64,000 bases of DNA, taken from Paenibacillus methanolicus (GTDB lineage: Bacteria > Bacillota > Bacilli > Paenibacillales > Paenibacillaceae). The stretch spans positions 620,001 through 684,000 of the forward strand of contig NZ_VNHS01000003.1 in NCBI RefSeq assembly GCF_008124765.1, read 5' to 3'. Below, in pieces: positions 52,400-62,361 of the stretch (the stretch's first letter is position 1; the number at the start of each line of letters is the position of its first letter). Both the position numbers and the translations under genes were made by a program. Below the pieces are notes generated by a model. That model did not search any database, was not told the DNA's origin, and saw only the letters and a program-made list of their open reading frames with translations.

Positions 52400-53515
52400 T
52401 TATCCGTTCGTTAACGCGACTCTCGAACAATAATGATCCACATAATTCGTCCGTTCTCCAGGTCTGTTCATGATCGCATGATGCATCTCCTTCAGGATCT
52501 CTACGGCAAAATCCATCTCCCGCCACTTCTCGTAGCGAATTCCGAACCCAAGCGACTCCCATAATTCCAAATTGCGCTGCTCGTGACTTCCGAACGGCTC
52601 CAGCAGAATAAGAGGGGTAGCGGAGGCAAGCGAATCGATCAATGTGCCCGCCCCCGGCTTGGCCACGATGGCCATCGCCTCCGAAGCGACGTCGAATAGC
52701 CAATGATGATCAGCCTTTGCGGCGAAGGCGTTCGTCTCTTCTTCCGATATCTCGATGTAGGGCGGAAACTCGTGCAGGTCGTTCGCGCTCTTCACCCATG
52801 CGCACCACTTCGGATCGTTCATCCAATATCGGTGGCCGGGATCGGGCTTCGCTTCCTTCCAATCGTAAGCGACGATATCAAGCCCGTAGTTTCTGCCCGC
52901 AAGCTCCGGCACTTTACTTTGATAAGTGCCCATCCCCCAGCCCCCGCCATGGACGACAAGCCTCCGCTTTCTCGATCCGAAGGGCAGCGGCTCGTCGAGA
53001 GAGACCGGGATTTCGCAGCGAATCTCCATCTTGTCGGTATCATAGAGACATGCATCATAATAAAACTCGTTATAGCGAGGATGAAACTTCTTCAGGCTTT
53101 TCCAAGACGGGGCCAGATCCGAATCGACGTAGAGCAGGTCGACATGAATGGGTTTGGGCAGCATCTTCTCCCGATACAGGTCCAGAATATAGACCCAATG
53201 TCCGGATAGCGATATGAATTCGCGCCGGTCTTCCGCTTTCCACGCGTCCAGCAATAGCTCGACCCGGGCATAATCCATGCTGCCCCGGATATCCATCGGC
53301 ATGCGGGCCGATACATTCGCAAGGGCGAAATTATGGTGGTAAGCGCTCCTGCTGTCTGCAATATGATCCATCTTGTCTTGTTCCAAATAGCTTTCGAACA
53401 CGAGCGCTTCGGTCGCGATACCCCTTTTATTGAAAGCGCTTGCAACTAATAGTCCGGGAATATAGAACCCCAACCCGAAACCCGAGCATAGGATCGTTAC
53501 TTTCCGCCCACCCAT
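52400..53515 (-). CDS. GT-B type glycosyltransferase (MurG/UGT-like)
   Basis: 371 residues from ATG 53515 behind GAGGAAGAAGG; ATG 53560, which overlaps the previous stop (TGATG), is the longer alternative. The N-terminus VTILCSGFGLGFYIPGLLVA is a Rossmann start as in glycosyltransferase family 1/28 proteins. The C-terminal donor-site block AIVAKPGAGTLIDSLASATPLILL is the MurG/UGT signature. With a UDP-glucuronate decarboxylase in the same run, UDP-xylose is a likely donor; this is inferred. Confidence 0.75.
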   Translation of the reverse strand: MGGRKVTILCSGFGLGFYIPGLLVASAFNKRGIATEALVFESYLEQDKMDHIADSRSAYHHNFALANVSARMPMDIRGSMDYARVELLLDAWKAEDRREFISLSGHWVYILDLYREKMLPKPIHVDLLYVDSDLAPSWKSLKKFHPRYNEFYYDACLYDTDKMEIRCEIPVSLDEPLPFGSRKRRLVVHGGGWGMGTYQSKVPELAGRNYGLDIVAYDWKEAKPDPGHRYWMNDPKWCAWVKSANDLHEFPPYIEISEEETNAFAAKADHHWLFDVASEAMAIVAKPGAGTLIDSLASATPLILLEPFGSHEQRNLELWESLGFGIRYEKWREMDFAVEILKEMHHAIMNRPGERTNYVDHYCSRVALTNG

Positions 53516-53559
53516 AAGCCTTCTTCCTCCATTCGTGGTATCAAGCGCTTCGGACTGCA

Positions 53560-54918
53560 TCAGCCAACGATTTTGAAGGATAACGACGACAGCACCTCCT
53601 TGACCTTAGCGGACAATCCTTCGCGATCCTGTTCCCCCCCGACTAATGAATAATACAATCTGCCTTTCACCTGCTTATTCCGGATCCCTCTGCGCTCGCT
53701 GACGACTTTGTTAATAAAGAGCGTATTCGCGCTTAACGGCAAGATGCCGAACCCTCGATCAGGCTTGTAGAGAACCCCTTCGCGATCCAGCGTTTCCAGC
53801 AATTGATCGAACGTCACGTCGCAAGCAAACTGCACCGTCACATGCGTCATGCTCCCGGCTGCAGAGTGCTTCTCCAGGTAACGGTCTACGTAATGCTTGA
53901 TCAGACTCATCGATCTTCTGGCGTTCACCTCGACGATCGGAACGATGCGGCCGTCTGTCAACAGCATGGAATCGACGCATACGTCGCCGTGATAACCGGC
54001 CCGGTAAAGCTCGCGAGCCGCCAGTTTCATCACTTCAAAATACTCCGCTTCCCGCAACACATGAAGCAGCGTATCGTCGGCCGTAACGGAGCCTTGGTAA
54101 GCAAAATGGCGATTGACCAATTTCTGCACCGAAATAAGCCGGTAAGCGCCATCCTGATCGATGTGGAATTGACAGGAGAAATCCAGTTCCTTGCGGAGGA
54201 ACGGCTCAATAATAAACCGGACCGTTCTTCCCTTGCTGTGCTGATCGCCGAGATAGGATGTCACTCGTCGCAGCATCCCTTCCGACTCGATCAGCAAATT
54301 CCCTTTCCCGGATACGCCAAATTCGTCTTTGATCAGCAAGGGTCCCTGACGCAGCAGCGTCAAGCCGCTTGCCAGCAGCTCTTCATGCGAATAGACCGTT
54401 TGGCTATCGGACCGAAGACCAAGGCGGCGGTTCAATTCGGTTGAAAACAGCTTCGAATTTACAGTTTGAACCGTTTCGACAGCTGGGAAATCCTGTTTCA
54501 ACCCATAACGCGCGGCAGCGCGATCCGCCCCCGGAATGACGGCAAAGGGTGACAACCGGGCGCCATCCAGCCATTGGGGATCCATGTCGCCCATTCGATC
54601 GGCTAATGTGATCAGGTCGAATATATTGGCGGTTCTGGCTGCGCTTCCCGCTTCAGGCTCTTCGAGATCGGTTGAATTGGAATGAAATTCAAATCCGAGC
54701 TCATGCAAATACGCTTTGTGGCAAGCGTTCATTCGATAGCGGGTAACGAGCCTATCCTGCGCCTCGCAAAAGGGGAAGAGCAGCTCATCCATGGCCGCCA
54801 CGACATTCTCCATTTCGGGATCGCGAAACGACGGCAACATGGCCAGATTAGGGTCGCGCCAGAAGCGCTCCGCGTCGAACGTCCCGATGATGAGTTCGCC
54901 CTTGCGTCTATCGTTCAT
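53560..54918 (-). CDS. ATP-grasp ligase, possible loader of the carrier protein
   Basis: 452 residues; the ATG overlaps the ACP stop by four bases (54915-54918). An N-terminal pre-ATP-grasp region (about 1-150) precedes the ATP-grasp fold (about 160-380): GPLLIKDEFGVSGKGNLLI for nucleotide binding, DFSCQFHIDQDG, and IVPIVEVNARRSMSLI for metal binding. A C-terminal domain of about 70 residues follows. In butirosin biosynthesis the ATP-grasp enzyme BtrJ attaches glutamate to the carrier protein BtrI. The tight coupling to an ACP gene here makes ACP aminoacylation or amide formation the leading idea. Confidence 0.82.
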   Translation of the reverse strand: MNDRRKGELIIGTFDAERFWRDPNLAMLPSFRDPEMENVVAAMDELLFPFCEAQDRLVTRYRMNACHKAYLHELGFEFHSNSTDLEEPEAGSAARTANIFDLITLADRMGDMDPQWLDGARLSPFAVIPGADRAAARYGLKQDFPAVETVQTVNSKLFSTELNRRLGLRSDSQTVYSHEELLASGLTLLRQGPLLIKDEFGVSGKGNLLIESEGMLRRVTSYLGDQHSKGRTVRFIIEPFLRKELDFSCQFHIDQDGAYRLISVQKLVNRHFAYQGSVTADDTLLHVLREAEYFEVMKLAARELYRAGYHGDVCVDSMLLTDGRIVPIVEVNARRSMSLIKHYVDRYLEKHSAAGSMTHVTVQFACDVTFDQLLETLDREGVLYKPDRGFGILPLSANTLFINKVVSERRGIRNKQVKGRLYYSLVGGEQDREGLSAKVKEVLSSLSFKIVG

Positions 54919-55166
54919 ACCGATGAGATTGTCTTCAGGTCGGAGATATAACGGCAGAAGGTCGTGACCGATTCCACAAGCGTGAAGTCGAATTGTTCAA
55001 AATCGATTTCAATACCGAACTGCTCTTCCACTTTCAAAATGAAAGTAATCATTTGCAGGGAGTCCAGCCCCCCGTCCTCCATGATGTTGGAATGCTCGTT
55101 CAAGCTTAGCGCCAGCTCGGCATCATCCTTGATTTCGCTTATTATCGCAATGATCTGTTGTTCCAT
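54915..55166 (-). CDS. Acyl carrier protein (phosphopantetheine-binding)
   Basis: 83 residues from ATG 55166 (GGGGGT lies just upstream; a GTG at 55178 is possible). The phosphopantetheine site is Ser in GGLDSLQMITFILKVEEQFG, in a normal four-helix carrier-protein layout with an acidic composition. It lies between the UDP-glucuronate decarboxylase and the ATP-grasp gene and overlaps the latter. It is not beside any fatty-acid, PKS or NRPS gene in the window, so it is probably dedicated to this pathway. Confidence 0.92.
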   Translation of the reverse strand: MEQQIIAIISEIKDDAELALSLNEHSNIMEDGGLDSLQMITFILKVEEQFGIEIDFEQFDFTLVESVTTFCRYISDLKTISSV

Positions 55167-55178
55167 AGGTACCCCCAC

Positions 55179-56159
55179 TTAATGGATATATTGGCCTTGG
55201 TAATAATGGATCGTTCTAGTAAGGGCCTCGCGCAAACTGATCGCCGGTTCCCAGGCCATAATCGTCCGCGAAACGGTAATATCCGGCTTCCTTCTCCTTG
55301 GGTCGTCTTCCGGCAGCGGGAGGAACTCGATCTGCGCGTTGGACTTCATGAGTTCCTTCAATAGCTCAGCGACCTCAAGTATGGTGACCTCCTCCGGATT
55401 CCCCAAATTGACGGGCCGTTCGTACGCGGTACTCATCAATCGCACAATCCCTTCCAGCAGATCGTCGATATACTGGAAGCTTCTCGTCTGTCTGCCGTCG
55501 CCATAAATCGTGAGGTTTTGCTTGGCCAGGATTTGATTAATAAAATTGGTAATGACGCGTCCGTCATTCAAATCCATCTTCGGGCCGAATGTGTTGAAAA
55601 TCCGAATGACCCTTACCGGTATGCCGTATATCCTGTTCATCCAATAGGTGATCGCCTCCGCATACCGCTTCGCCTCGTTGTAGCAGCTTCTTGCTCCAAC
55701 CGAATTCACGTTGCCATAGTAGCTCTCCGGCTGCGGGTGAACACTGGGGTTTCCGTAAATCTCGCTTGTTGAAGCCAGGAAGAAACCGGCCTGCTTTTCT
55801 TTGGCCAGATGCAGCAGATGCATCGTTCCTTCGCTGCTGACCCGCATCGTTTCGATCGGAAAGGCCAAATATTTGGGCGGACTGGCAGGACTTGCGAAAT
55901 GCATCACCCAATCGACAGGTCCTTCAATTACGAGGGGAAAAATAACGTCGTGTTCGATGAACTCAAAATTTGGCGACCGCAAGAGATTGTCCATGTTGGC
56001 GGAAGACCCGGTCAGAAAATTATCGACACCGATAACGGTATGGCCTTCCCGCAACAGCCTATCGGCAAGATTCGATCCGATGAACCCTGCGACTCCCGTT
56101 AATACAATGATTATTATTATCCCCCCATATGCTTGTGGTTTTGCGAAACCGCTCTCCAT
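55179..56159 (-). CDS. UDP-glucuronate decarboxylase (UXS-like, short-chain NAD-dependent)
   Basis: 326 residues if started at ATG 56159. The Rossmann motif is GVAGFIGSNLADRLL, with the catalytic Ser in ASTSEIYGNP, Tyr/Lys in CYNEAKRYAEA and the UXS-type stretch FNTFGPKMDLNDGRVITNF. Decarboxylation of UDP-glucuronate gives UDP-xylose. The start is odd: a GGGGGG ribosome site stands at about 56121-56126, and the codons after it are ATA ATA ATA ATC ATT, with no ATG, GTG or TTG before the core fold. The gene may begin with a non-standard AUA/AUU codon near 56118-56106, or at ATG 56159 without a strong site. It is the first gene of the run. Confidence 0.9.
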   Translation of the reverse strand: MESGFAKPQAYGGIIIIIVLTGVAGFIGSNLADRLLREGHTVIGVDNFLTGSSANMDNLLRSPNFEFIEHDVIFPLVIEGPVDWVMHFASPASPPKYLAFPIETMRVSSEGTMHLLHLAKEKQAGFFLASTSEIYGNPSVHPQPESYYGNVNSVGARSCYNEAKRYAEAITYWMNRIYGIPVRVIRIFNTFGPKMDLNDGRVITNFINQILAKQNLTIYGDGRQTRSFQYIDDLLEGIVRLMSTAYERPVNLGNPEEVTILEVAELLKELMKSNAQIEFLPLPEDDPRRRKPDITVSRTIMAWEPAISLREALTRTIHYYQGQYIH

Positions 56160-56207
56160 TCAATCGATGTTCCATCTAGATGATCGGGTCATTCAGATGT
56201 AGAGGCG

Positions 56208-56219
56208 TTAAACGTTTAA
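56208..56219. promoter_or_regulatory. Palindrome upstream of the biosynthetic cluster
   Basis: TTAAACGTTTAA is a perfect 12-base palindrome about 50 bases before ATG 56159. It is a candidate operator; no -35/-10 pair is clear. Confidence 0.35.
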
Positions 56220-56401
56220 TGAACCATTTTTTTCCTCTTCACTTATCTTAGCTGAAGAGACTTTCGTTCATCACCCAATAGATTCATGAATATTACCTTT
56301 CAAATTATAGTTCTTCAACAAACGCTGAAATAGCCGATAGACCGACTGCTTGGAGAAGCCGCCGAACGTCAAGCATTTGGCCCGCCTAATGCTACCCGTT
56401 C
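56220..56401. other. Leader region of the biosynthetic cluster, no gene seen
   Basis: On the minus strand there is one frame of about 50 codons with no start (…SKQSVYRLFQRLLKNYN…) and a 14-codon ORF with a weak ribosome site. Neither looks like a precursor peptide with a leader and core. I see no supportable gene. Confidence 0.4.
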
Positions 56402-56444
56402 CCAGAATACGTGAAATAGGCGAATGAGCAGTCATTCGCCTATT
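56402..56444. repeat. 43-bp direct repeat, right copy, flanking the biosynthetic cluster
   Basis: Same orientation as the copy at 44421-44463, 37 of 43 bases identical, about 12 kb away. This copy is a cleaner palindrome. It too lies 33 bases beyond the stop of a minus-strand gene (GH95). Confidence 0.7.
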
Positions 56445-56448
56445 TCAC
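56411..56448 (-). terminator. Terminator of the GH95 operon
   Basis: GTGAAATAGGCGAATGA and TCATTCGCCTATTTCAC form a perfect 17-base stem with a 4-base loop, just past the GH95 stop. No long T run follows, but the stem is strong. It shares most of its sequence with the 43-bp repeat. Confidence 0.7.
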
Positions 56449-56477
56449 GAGTATTTGTTTAATCCATCCACCATGGA

Positions 56478-58775
56478 TTAGAACATGAACGGCATCACGA
56501 CATAGACCGTTCCGACGGACGCTTCGAAAGCGATCGTATCCCCGTCCGCCACGGTCGAGATGGACGCGCCGGCTTCCGTCTTGATCGTCAACCGCCGCCC
56601 TTCCGACCTGATCCGGCATCCCCCCGCTGAATTCGCGCGAATAATACCGTTAAGCAATTCACCGTCCGCCCATTCGATATCGACCTCGAAGCCGCCTCGC
56701 GCGCGCAACCCCTTGACGGAGCCGGTCGGCCATGCCGAGGGAAGCGCGGGCAGCAGATCGATGACGCCTTCATGGCTCTGCAGGAGCATCTCGGCGACGC
56801 CGGCCGTGCCGCCGAAGTTGCCGTCGATCTGGAACGGCGGATGATTATCGAATAGGTTCGGCAGCGTCGAATCGCGGAGCAGCGCGGCGAAATTGCCGTA
56901 CGCTTCCTCGCCGTCGCGCAGCCGCGCCCACATGTTGATCATCCAAGCCCGGCTCCATCCGGTGTGACCGCCGCCATGCGTGAGCCGGCGCGTCAACGTC
57001 GTCCGAGCGGCCGCCGCAAGCTCGGGCGTCTTCCGCGGCGTAATTCGCGATCCGGGATGCAGCGCGAACAAGTGCGAGATGTGCCGATGACCCGGCTCCG
57101 TCTCTTCGTAATCCTCCATCCATTCCTGCAGCTGCCCGTATCGGCCGATCTTCGGCTGAGGCAGACGCGACCGGACCTCGGCCAGCAGTTCCCGGAACGA
57201 ATCATCGATACCGAGCAATTCGGCCGCTTCGATGCAAGCGCCGAACAACTCGTCGATGATTTGGCTGTCCATCGAAGGACCGATGCACAGCGCGCCCTCC
57301 TCCCCGTTCTCCAGCCGGTACGTGTTCTCCGGCGAGACGGACGGGGTCGTGACGAGCTTCCCGTCGGTCGTCTCCGTCAGGTAATCCAGGAAGAAGACCG
57401 CGGACTCCTTCATCGTTGCGTACGCCTTCCCGAGGAACGAGCGATCGAGCGCGAACTGGTAATGCTCCCATAAGTGAAGGCACAGCCAAGCCGCGCCCAT
57501 CGGCCAGATCGTGGCGGGTATATAGATGTCCTGAGGCGCCGTGTCCCCCCACAAGTCGGTATTATGGTGGGCAACGAACCCGCCGCAGCCGTACATCCGC
57601 CGTGCCGTCTCCCGGCCGTTGGGGCGCATCCGCTCGATCAGATCGAACAGCGGCTCGTGGCATTCGGCCAAGTTGCATGCTTCCGCAGGCCAATAGTTCA
57701 TCTGCGCGTTTATGTTAATCGTATACTTCGAATCCCATGGCGGCGTGAAATGCTCGTTCCAGATCCCTTGCAGATTGGCGGGCAGCGAACCGGAACGACT
57801 GCTCGCGATGAGCAGATAACGACCATACTGGAAGTACAGCTCCGACAAGCCGCGGTCCTCGCCGCCGGCCTGCAGCTCGGCGAGCCGTTCGTCCGTCGGC
57901 CGCGCATCGGCAGTCGCACCGCCCAACGACAACGTGACGCGGCCGAACAACGGGCTATAATCCTCGACATGTCTCTCCCGCAGCTTGCCATAGCCGAGGT
58001 TGCGAGCGGCCATGATCGTCTCGCGGGCGCATGCCTCCGGATCCGCGTGCCGAAACGTCGTGCCTGCGGCGGCGAGAATGACAGCCTCGTCTGCTTGGTC
58101 GACGACCAGAAACTCTCCGTAATTCTCGACCTTCCCGCCGACGGTTTGTACGCTGGCAATCGAACAGACGCCGATGCCGTCCGGGCCGCCGATGCCCGCT
58201 TTCATGACGAGCAGGCCGCCCGCCTCGCTCCGCAGGCTGTCGAGGCACCGCTGCCGTCCGCGCGTGAACCGCAGCCGGAACGATACCGCGCCGCTGCGGT
58301 TCGCCGCGATCCGAACGGCAATGACGCCATCCGGGTAGCTCGCGAGATGCTCGCGCTCGAACCGGATATCGCGCCATTCATAGGTGACGGAAGCAATCGC
58401 ATGCACCAGATCGAGTTCCCGGCGGTATTCCGACACGTCCGCCTCGTCGTGTCCGAATTCGAGCATGAGATCGCCCAGCGGTTCGTAATGGCGCTGACTC
58501 TCCGGCGTGCCGGACAACGCCATGGCCGCCAGCCGCTGCCCTTCGGCCAGCCGCCCCTCCGCAAGCAGCCGCCGAACCTCGGGCAGATGCCTCGGCGCGT
58601 CCGGGTTGTTACGGTCCATAGGGCCGCCGGACCAGACGGAGTCTTCGTTCAGCTGGATCCGCTCTTCGCTCGTCCGGCCGAATATCATCGCGCCCAACCG
58701 GCCGTTCCCGATGGGCAGCGCTTCGTTCCAGGTTCCCGCCGGACGGGTATACCATAGCTTCATTGCTTCATCCAT
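56478..58775 (-). CDS. GH95 glycosidase (alpha-L-fucosidase/galactosidase type), intracellular
   Basis: 765 residues, normal for the family, without a signal peptide. The opening [27 protein letters not shown] is typical in part of GH95. The family's catalytic residues can be placed: Asn pair in [14 protein letters not shown], Glu in [10 protein letters not shown] and Asp in [31 protein letters not shown] is also present. GH95 enzymes are inverting alpha-L-fucosidases or alpha-L-galactosidases acting on xyloglucan or other hemicellulose side chains. It heads away from the pentonate genes but is co-oriented with them, with only 40 bases separating it from the dehydratase gene. Confidence 0.93.
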   Translation of the reverse strand: MDEAMKLWYTRPAGTWNEALPIGNGRLGAMIFGRTSEERIQLNEDSVWSGGPMDRNNPDAPRHLPEVRRLLAEGRLAEGQRLAAMALSGTPESQRHYEPLGDLMLEFGHDEADVSEYRRELDLVHAIASVTYEWRDIRFEREHLASYPDGVIAVRIAANRSGAVSFRLRFTRGRQRCLDSLRSEAGGLLVMKAGIGGPDGIGVCSIASVQTVGGKVENYGEFLVVDQADEAVILAAAGTTFRHADPEACARETIMAARNLGYGKLRERHVEDYSPLFGRVTLSLGGATADARPTDERLAELQAGGEDRGLSELYFQYGRYLLIASSRSGSLPANLQGIWNEHFTPPWDSKYTININAQMNYWPAEACNLAECHEPLFDLIERMRPNGRETARRMYGCGGFVAHHNTDLWGDTAPQDIYIPATIWPMGAAWLCLHLWEHYQFALDRSFLGKAYATMKESAVFFLDYLTETTDGKLVTTPSVSPENTYRLENGEEGALCIGPSMDSQIIDELFGACIEAAELLGIDDSFRELLAEVRSRLPQPKIGRYGQLQEWMEDYEETEPGHRHISHLFALHPGSRITPRKTPELAAAARTTLTRRLTHGGGHTGWSRAWMINMWARLRDGEEAYGNFAALLRDSTLPNLFDNHPPFQIDGNFGGTAGVAEMLLQSHEGVIDLLPALPSAWPTGSVKGLRARGGFEVDIEWADGELLNGIIRANSAGGCRIRSEGRRLTIKTEAGASISTVADGDTIAFEASVGTVYVVMPFMF

Positions 58776-58815
58776 TGCCTGCTTACCTGCTTTCCACTAG
58801 ATTGAAGGAACATAT

Positions 58816-60840
58816 TCACGCCCCTGGTCCCTTTGTTTCAACCGAAATGGCCGCTGCCTCGCCGGTTTCTGACGCGAGCGCGCGCATGCCGGCTTCGAGC
58901 GTCTGAATAATGCGGTCCGTATCGTAGACGCAGCCCTTCCACGTTCCGCCGCTGACGGCTTGAAGCGCCGCCCACAGGCGGGTATCATCCGGCAGATCGG
59001 GGTCTTCCGCCAAGCCGGGATGCGGCGTTCGCGCAGCCAGAATGGCCGAGCCTGCATCCGGCGTCTCCGGCGATTCCCCGCAGCCGACCATGTGGATGCT
59101 TCCCGTAAGCTTGCGGGTGTCGATCCGAATGTCGATCCAATCGCCGTCGCGCAGACGGCCGATAGGTCCCCCGGCGAGCGCTTCCGGTCCGATATGGCCG
59201 ATGCAGGCGCCGGTCGACACGCCGGAGAATCGCGCATCGGTCAGGAGCGATACTTGTTTGCCGTACGACAGATGCTTAAGCGCCGATGTCAGCTGGTACG
59301 TCTCCTCCATGCCGGTGCCCGAAGGCCCGCGGCCGACCAGCGCCAGGATGTCGCCGGCCGCTATGCCGCCGGTCTTGATCGCGCGAATCGCTGCGCGCTC
59401 GGCCGTGAACACCTTGACCCGGCCCACATGCCGGAACACGCCCGCTTCGTCCAGTACCGACGGATCGATCGCGGTCGACTTAATAACAGCGCCCTCCGGA
59501 GCGATATTGCCGGTCGGGAACGTGACGGTCGGGGCAAGTCCGGCTGCGCGAGCCCGCTCAGGGCTGTAAATGACGGTATCCGGATCGATGCCCTCCCGGT
59601 CCGCGAGATAGGCGCGCATGCGCTGCCGCCGCTCCGACGTCTCCCACCAGTCCAGCGTCTCGCCCAGCGTGACGCCGGAAGCCGTCATGACGGCTTCATC
59701 CAGAACGCCGAGTTTGCGGAGATGCAGCATGACCTCCGGCACCCCTCCGGCGAGGAACGCGCGAACGGTCGGATGCGGGATAGGGCCGTTCGGCAGCACG
59801 CTGACGAGTCGCGGCACGGCGCGGTTAACCGCCGCCCAATCGGCAACGTCCGGCACGGCGAGACCGGCAGCGGCCGCGATCGCGGGGATATGCAGAAGCA
59901 GATTCGTGGAGCCGCCGAAGGCCGCATGCACGACCATCGCATTGCGGATGGAAGCATCGGTCAACAGCTCATTCATCGTCATGCCGCTCGCCGCGAGCGC
60001 CATCGCCGCGCGCGCGGACTGGCGCGCCATCTCGGTCCAGACCGGCTGCCCGGACGGCGCGAGCGCGGCATGCGGCACGGTTAGCCCCAATGCCTCCGCG
60101 ACGACCTGCGCGGTCCCGGCCGTGCCGAGGAACTGGCAGCCGCCGCCTGGCGTCGCGCACGCTCGGCAGCCGAGATCGGCCGCCTCTTCCAGCGACAGCT
60201 CCCCATTGGCATAGCGCGCGCCGATCGTCTGAATCTTGCCCGCGTCTTCGCCTTGCGTGGGCGGCAGCGTCACGCCTCCCGGCACGATGACGCCGGGCAG
60301 GCGCTTCATGCCGGCAAGCGCCAGCATCATCGCCGGCAGCCCCTTATCGCAAGTCGCCACGCCGACGACTGCCGCGCGCGTCGGCAGCGAGCGGATCAGC
60401 CGCCGCATGACGATCGCCGCGTCGTTGCGGTAGGGAAGCGAATCGAACATCCCGGACGTTCCCTGGGAACGCCCGTCGCATGGATCGCTGACGTAGCCCG
60501 CGAACGGGATATGGCCCGCTTTCGTAATCTCCTCGGCCGCCGCCTTCATCAGCAGGCCGATCTCCCAATGGCCGGTATGATACCCCAGTGCCGCCGGCGT
60601 GCCGTCCTCGTTGCGGATGCCGCCTTGCGTGCCGAGGAGGAGCACTTCACGGCCCTTCAGCCGTTCAGGCTGCCATCCCATTCCGACGTTCTGGCTCCAC
60701 CCGAACAGATCCCCGCTCGGCGCGTGAAGGAGCATCTCCGGCGTCAGCGGCAGCGCGCCGACCGGACCCGGCGCATGCGTCGCCACCTCGAAGTACGTCT
60801 CGTCGTCCTTCCCCATTACGTTCCTGATCCGTTCATTCAT
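58816..60840 (-). CDS. D-xylonate dehydratase, YjhG/YagF type (IlvD/Edd family)
   Basis: 674 residues. It matches the E. coli YjhG/YagF pattern across its length: [20 protein letters not shown] near the start, the Cys ligands of the iron-sulfur cluster in [27 protein letters not shown] and [12 protein letters not shown], and [21 protein letters not shown] near the C-terminus. It should convert D-xylonate (or a related pentonate) to 2-keto-3-deoxy-xylonate. The next two genes supply the following steps. The gene is distinctly GC-rich compared with the rest of the window. Confidence 0.92.
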   Translation of the reverse strand: MNERIRNVMGKDDETYFEVATHAPGPVGALPLTPEMLLHAPSGDLFGWSQNVGMGWQPERLKGREVLLLGTQGGIRNEDGTPAALGYHTGHWEIGLLMKAAAEEITKAGHIPFAGYVSDPCDGRSQGTSGMFDSLPYRNDAAIVMRRLIRSLPTRAAVVGVATCDKGLPAMMLALAGMKRLPGVIVPGGVTLPPTQGEDAGKIQTIGARYANGELSLEEAADLGCRACATPGGGCQFLGTAGTAQVVAEALGLTVPHAALAPSGQPVWTEMARQSARAAMALAASGMTMNELLTDASIRNAMVVHAAFGGSTNLLLHIPAIAAAAGLAVPDVADWAAVNRAVPRLVSVLPNGPIPHPTVRAFLAGGVPEVMLHLRKLGVLDEAVMTASGVTLGETLDWWETSERRQRMRAYLADREGIDPDTVIYSPERARAAGLAPTVTFPTGNIAPEGAVIKSTAIDPSVLDEAGVFRHVGRVKVFTAERAAIRAIKTGGIAAGDILALVGRGPSGTGMEETYQLTSALKHLSYGKQVSLLTDARFSGVSTGACIGHIGPEALAGGPIGRLRDGDWIDIRIDTRKLTGSIHMVGCGESPETPDAGSAILAARTPHPGLAEDPDLPDDTRLWAALQAVSGGTWKGCVYDTDRIIQTLEAGMRALASETGEAAAISVETKGPGA

Positions 60841-60859
60841 CCCGCTTCTCCCCTCCCGG

Positions 60860-62335
60860 TTACGGCTTCATGAACACGGTCTTCACCGATGTGTAGAATT
60901 CGATCGCGGCCTGTCCCTGCTCGCGCGAATGGGAGCTGGATCCCTTCATGCCGCCGAACGGCGCCTGCAGCTCTACCCCGGCCGTCTCCGCGTTGACCCG
61001 TACGAGTCCCGCGTCCGTCTCTTGAATGAAGGAGAGCGCGCTGCCCAGGTCGCGCGTATAGAGCGAGGCGCTGAGTCCGTATTCCGTGTCGTTCGCGAGC
61101 GCGATCGCCTCCGCCATATCGCGGGCTTCGATCAAGGCCAGTACCGGACCGAAGATCTCCTCGCGCGCGATCGTCATCGTCGGCGTCACCTTATCGAACA
61201 CGGCCGGCGCGACGAAGTAGCCTTCCGACAGCGCCGGGTCATCCGGTTGCTTGCCGCCGGTCAATAGTTCGGCGCCTTCTTCGATTCCCTTGTTTATGTA
61301 CCGCATGACGGTCTCGTACTGCTTCGCGCTGGCGCAAGGCCCAAGCCATGTCTCCGCGTCCAAGCCGTCGCCGACCCGCAGCGCCTTCACCTTCGCGAGC
61401 AGCTTCTCTCTGAACGTCTCGTAGACGCCGCTGAGCACGATGACGCGGCTCGTCGCCGTGCATTTCTGGCCGGTCGAGCGCAGCCCCCCGCTGATTGTCG
61501 CATCGACCGCGAGATCGAGATCCGCATCCGCGGCCACGATGATCGGATTCTTGCCGCCCATCTCCAGCTGATACTTCGCTCCGCGCGCCAGCGCGGCCTG
61601 ACCGACCTGCTTGCCTACGCGGTTCGAGCCCGTGAACGTGACGGCGTGAATGCCCGGATGCGCGGCGATGCCCTGACCGATCACGGCGCCGTCGCCCAGC
61701 ACCATGTTCACCACGCCTGCCGAGAATCCGGCATCATGGAAGCACTGCATGACCAAGGCCGCGGTCGCCGCGGTCTCGACTGCCGGCTTCCATACGACCG
61801 TATTGCCGTAGATGAGAGCCGGCGCCATCTTCCAGACCGGAATAGCCACCGGGAAATTCCACGGCGAGATGACCCCGACGACGCCAAGCGGCGCGCGCGT
61901 CGTGAACATCAGCGCCTCCGCGTCGGTCGATGGGATGACGTCGCCGATCGGCCGCATGCCTTCGCCTGCGTAATAACGCAGTATCGCCGCGCCGCGGGCC
62001 GTCTCGCCCTTCGCTTCGCCCAATGTCTTGCCCATCTCGCGGGTCATCGCCCGGCCCACCGTCTCCATACGGCTCTCGAGAAGGTCCGCCGCTTTGAACA
62101 GCAAGGCGCCGCGCTGCGCGCCGGTCAGCTTGCGCCAGGCGCGCAGCGCCGCATCGGCCGCCTTAACCGCTTCATCCAGATCGGTCAGGTCCGAAGCCGC
62201 GGCCATCCCGACGACCTCTCCCCGCTTCGCCGGATTGAGACTCGGCATTCGTTCGCCCGCCGCCGGCGCCCTCCAGTCGCCGCCGATATAGTTATCGATT
62301 GTCACCGCATCTTGATTCTCATGGACTGCTGTCAT
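60860..62335 (-). CDS. 2-oxoglutarate semialdehyde (2,5-dioxovalerate) dehydrogenase
   Basis: 491 residues of the aldehyde dehydrogenase family. The catalytic Glu is in QLEMGGKNP and the catalytic Cys in GQKCTATSR; the NAD(P)-binding loop is [10 protein letters not shown], and the structural motif [12 protein letters not shown] is seen. It resembles Bacillus YcbD. In a non-phosphorylating pentose pathway it oxidises 2-oxoglutarate semialdehyde to 2-oxoglutarate. It lies between the xylonate dehydratase and the FAH-family gene, which supports this assignment over other aldehydes. Confidence 0.9.
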   Translation of the reverse strand: MTAVHENQDAVTIDNYIGGDWRAPAAGERMPSLNPAKRGEVVGMAAASDLTDLDEAVKAADAALRAWRKLTGAQRGALLFKAADLLESRMETVGRAMTREMGKTLGEAKGETARGAAILRYYAGEGMRPIGDVIPSTDAEALMFTTRAPLGVVGVISPWNFPVAIPVWKMAPALIYGNTVVWKPAVETAATAALVMQCFHDAGFSAGVVNMVLGDGAVIGQGIAAHPGIHAVTFTGSNRVGKQVGQAALARGAKYQLEMGGKNPIIVAADADLDLAVDATISGGLRSTGQKCTATSRVIVLSGVYETFREKLLAKVKALRVGDGLDAETWLGPCASAKQYETVMRYINKGIEEGAELLTGGKQPDDPALSEGYFVAPAVFDKVTPTMTIAREEIFGPVLALIEARDMAEAIALANDTEYGLSASLYTRDLGSALSFIQETDAGLVRVNAETAGVELQAPFGGMKGSSSHSREQGQAAIEFYTSVKTVFMKP

Positions 62336-62361
62336 CCCGTTCTCCTCCTTAAGTTCGCGTC

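Noticed and set aside
56220-56401. Search for a precursor peptide ahead of the radical SAM cluster
   Set aside because: Only a 14-codon ORF and a startless frame are present; neither has a leader/core layout or a convincing ribosome site.
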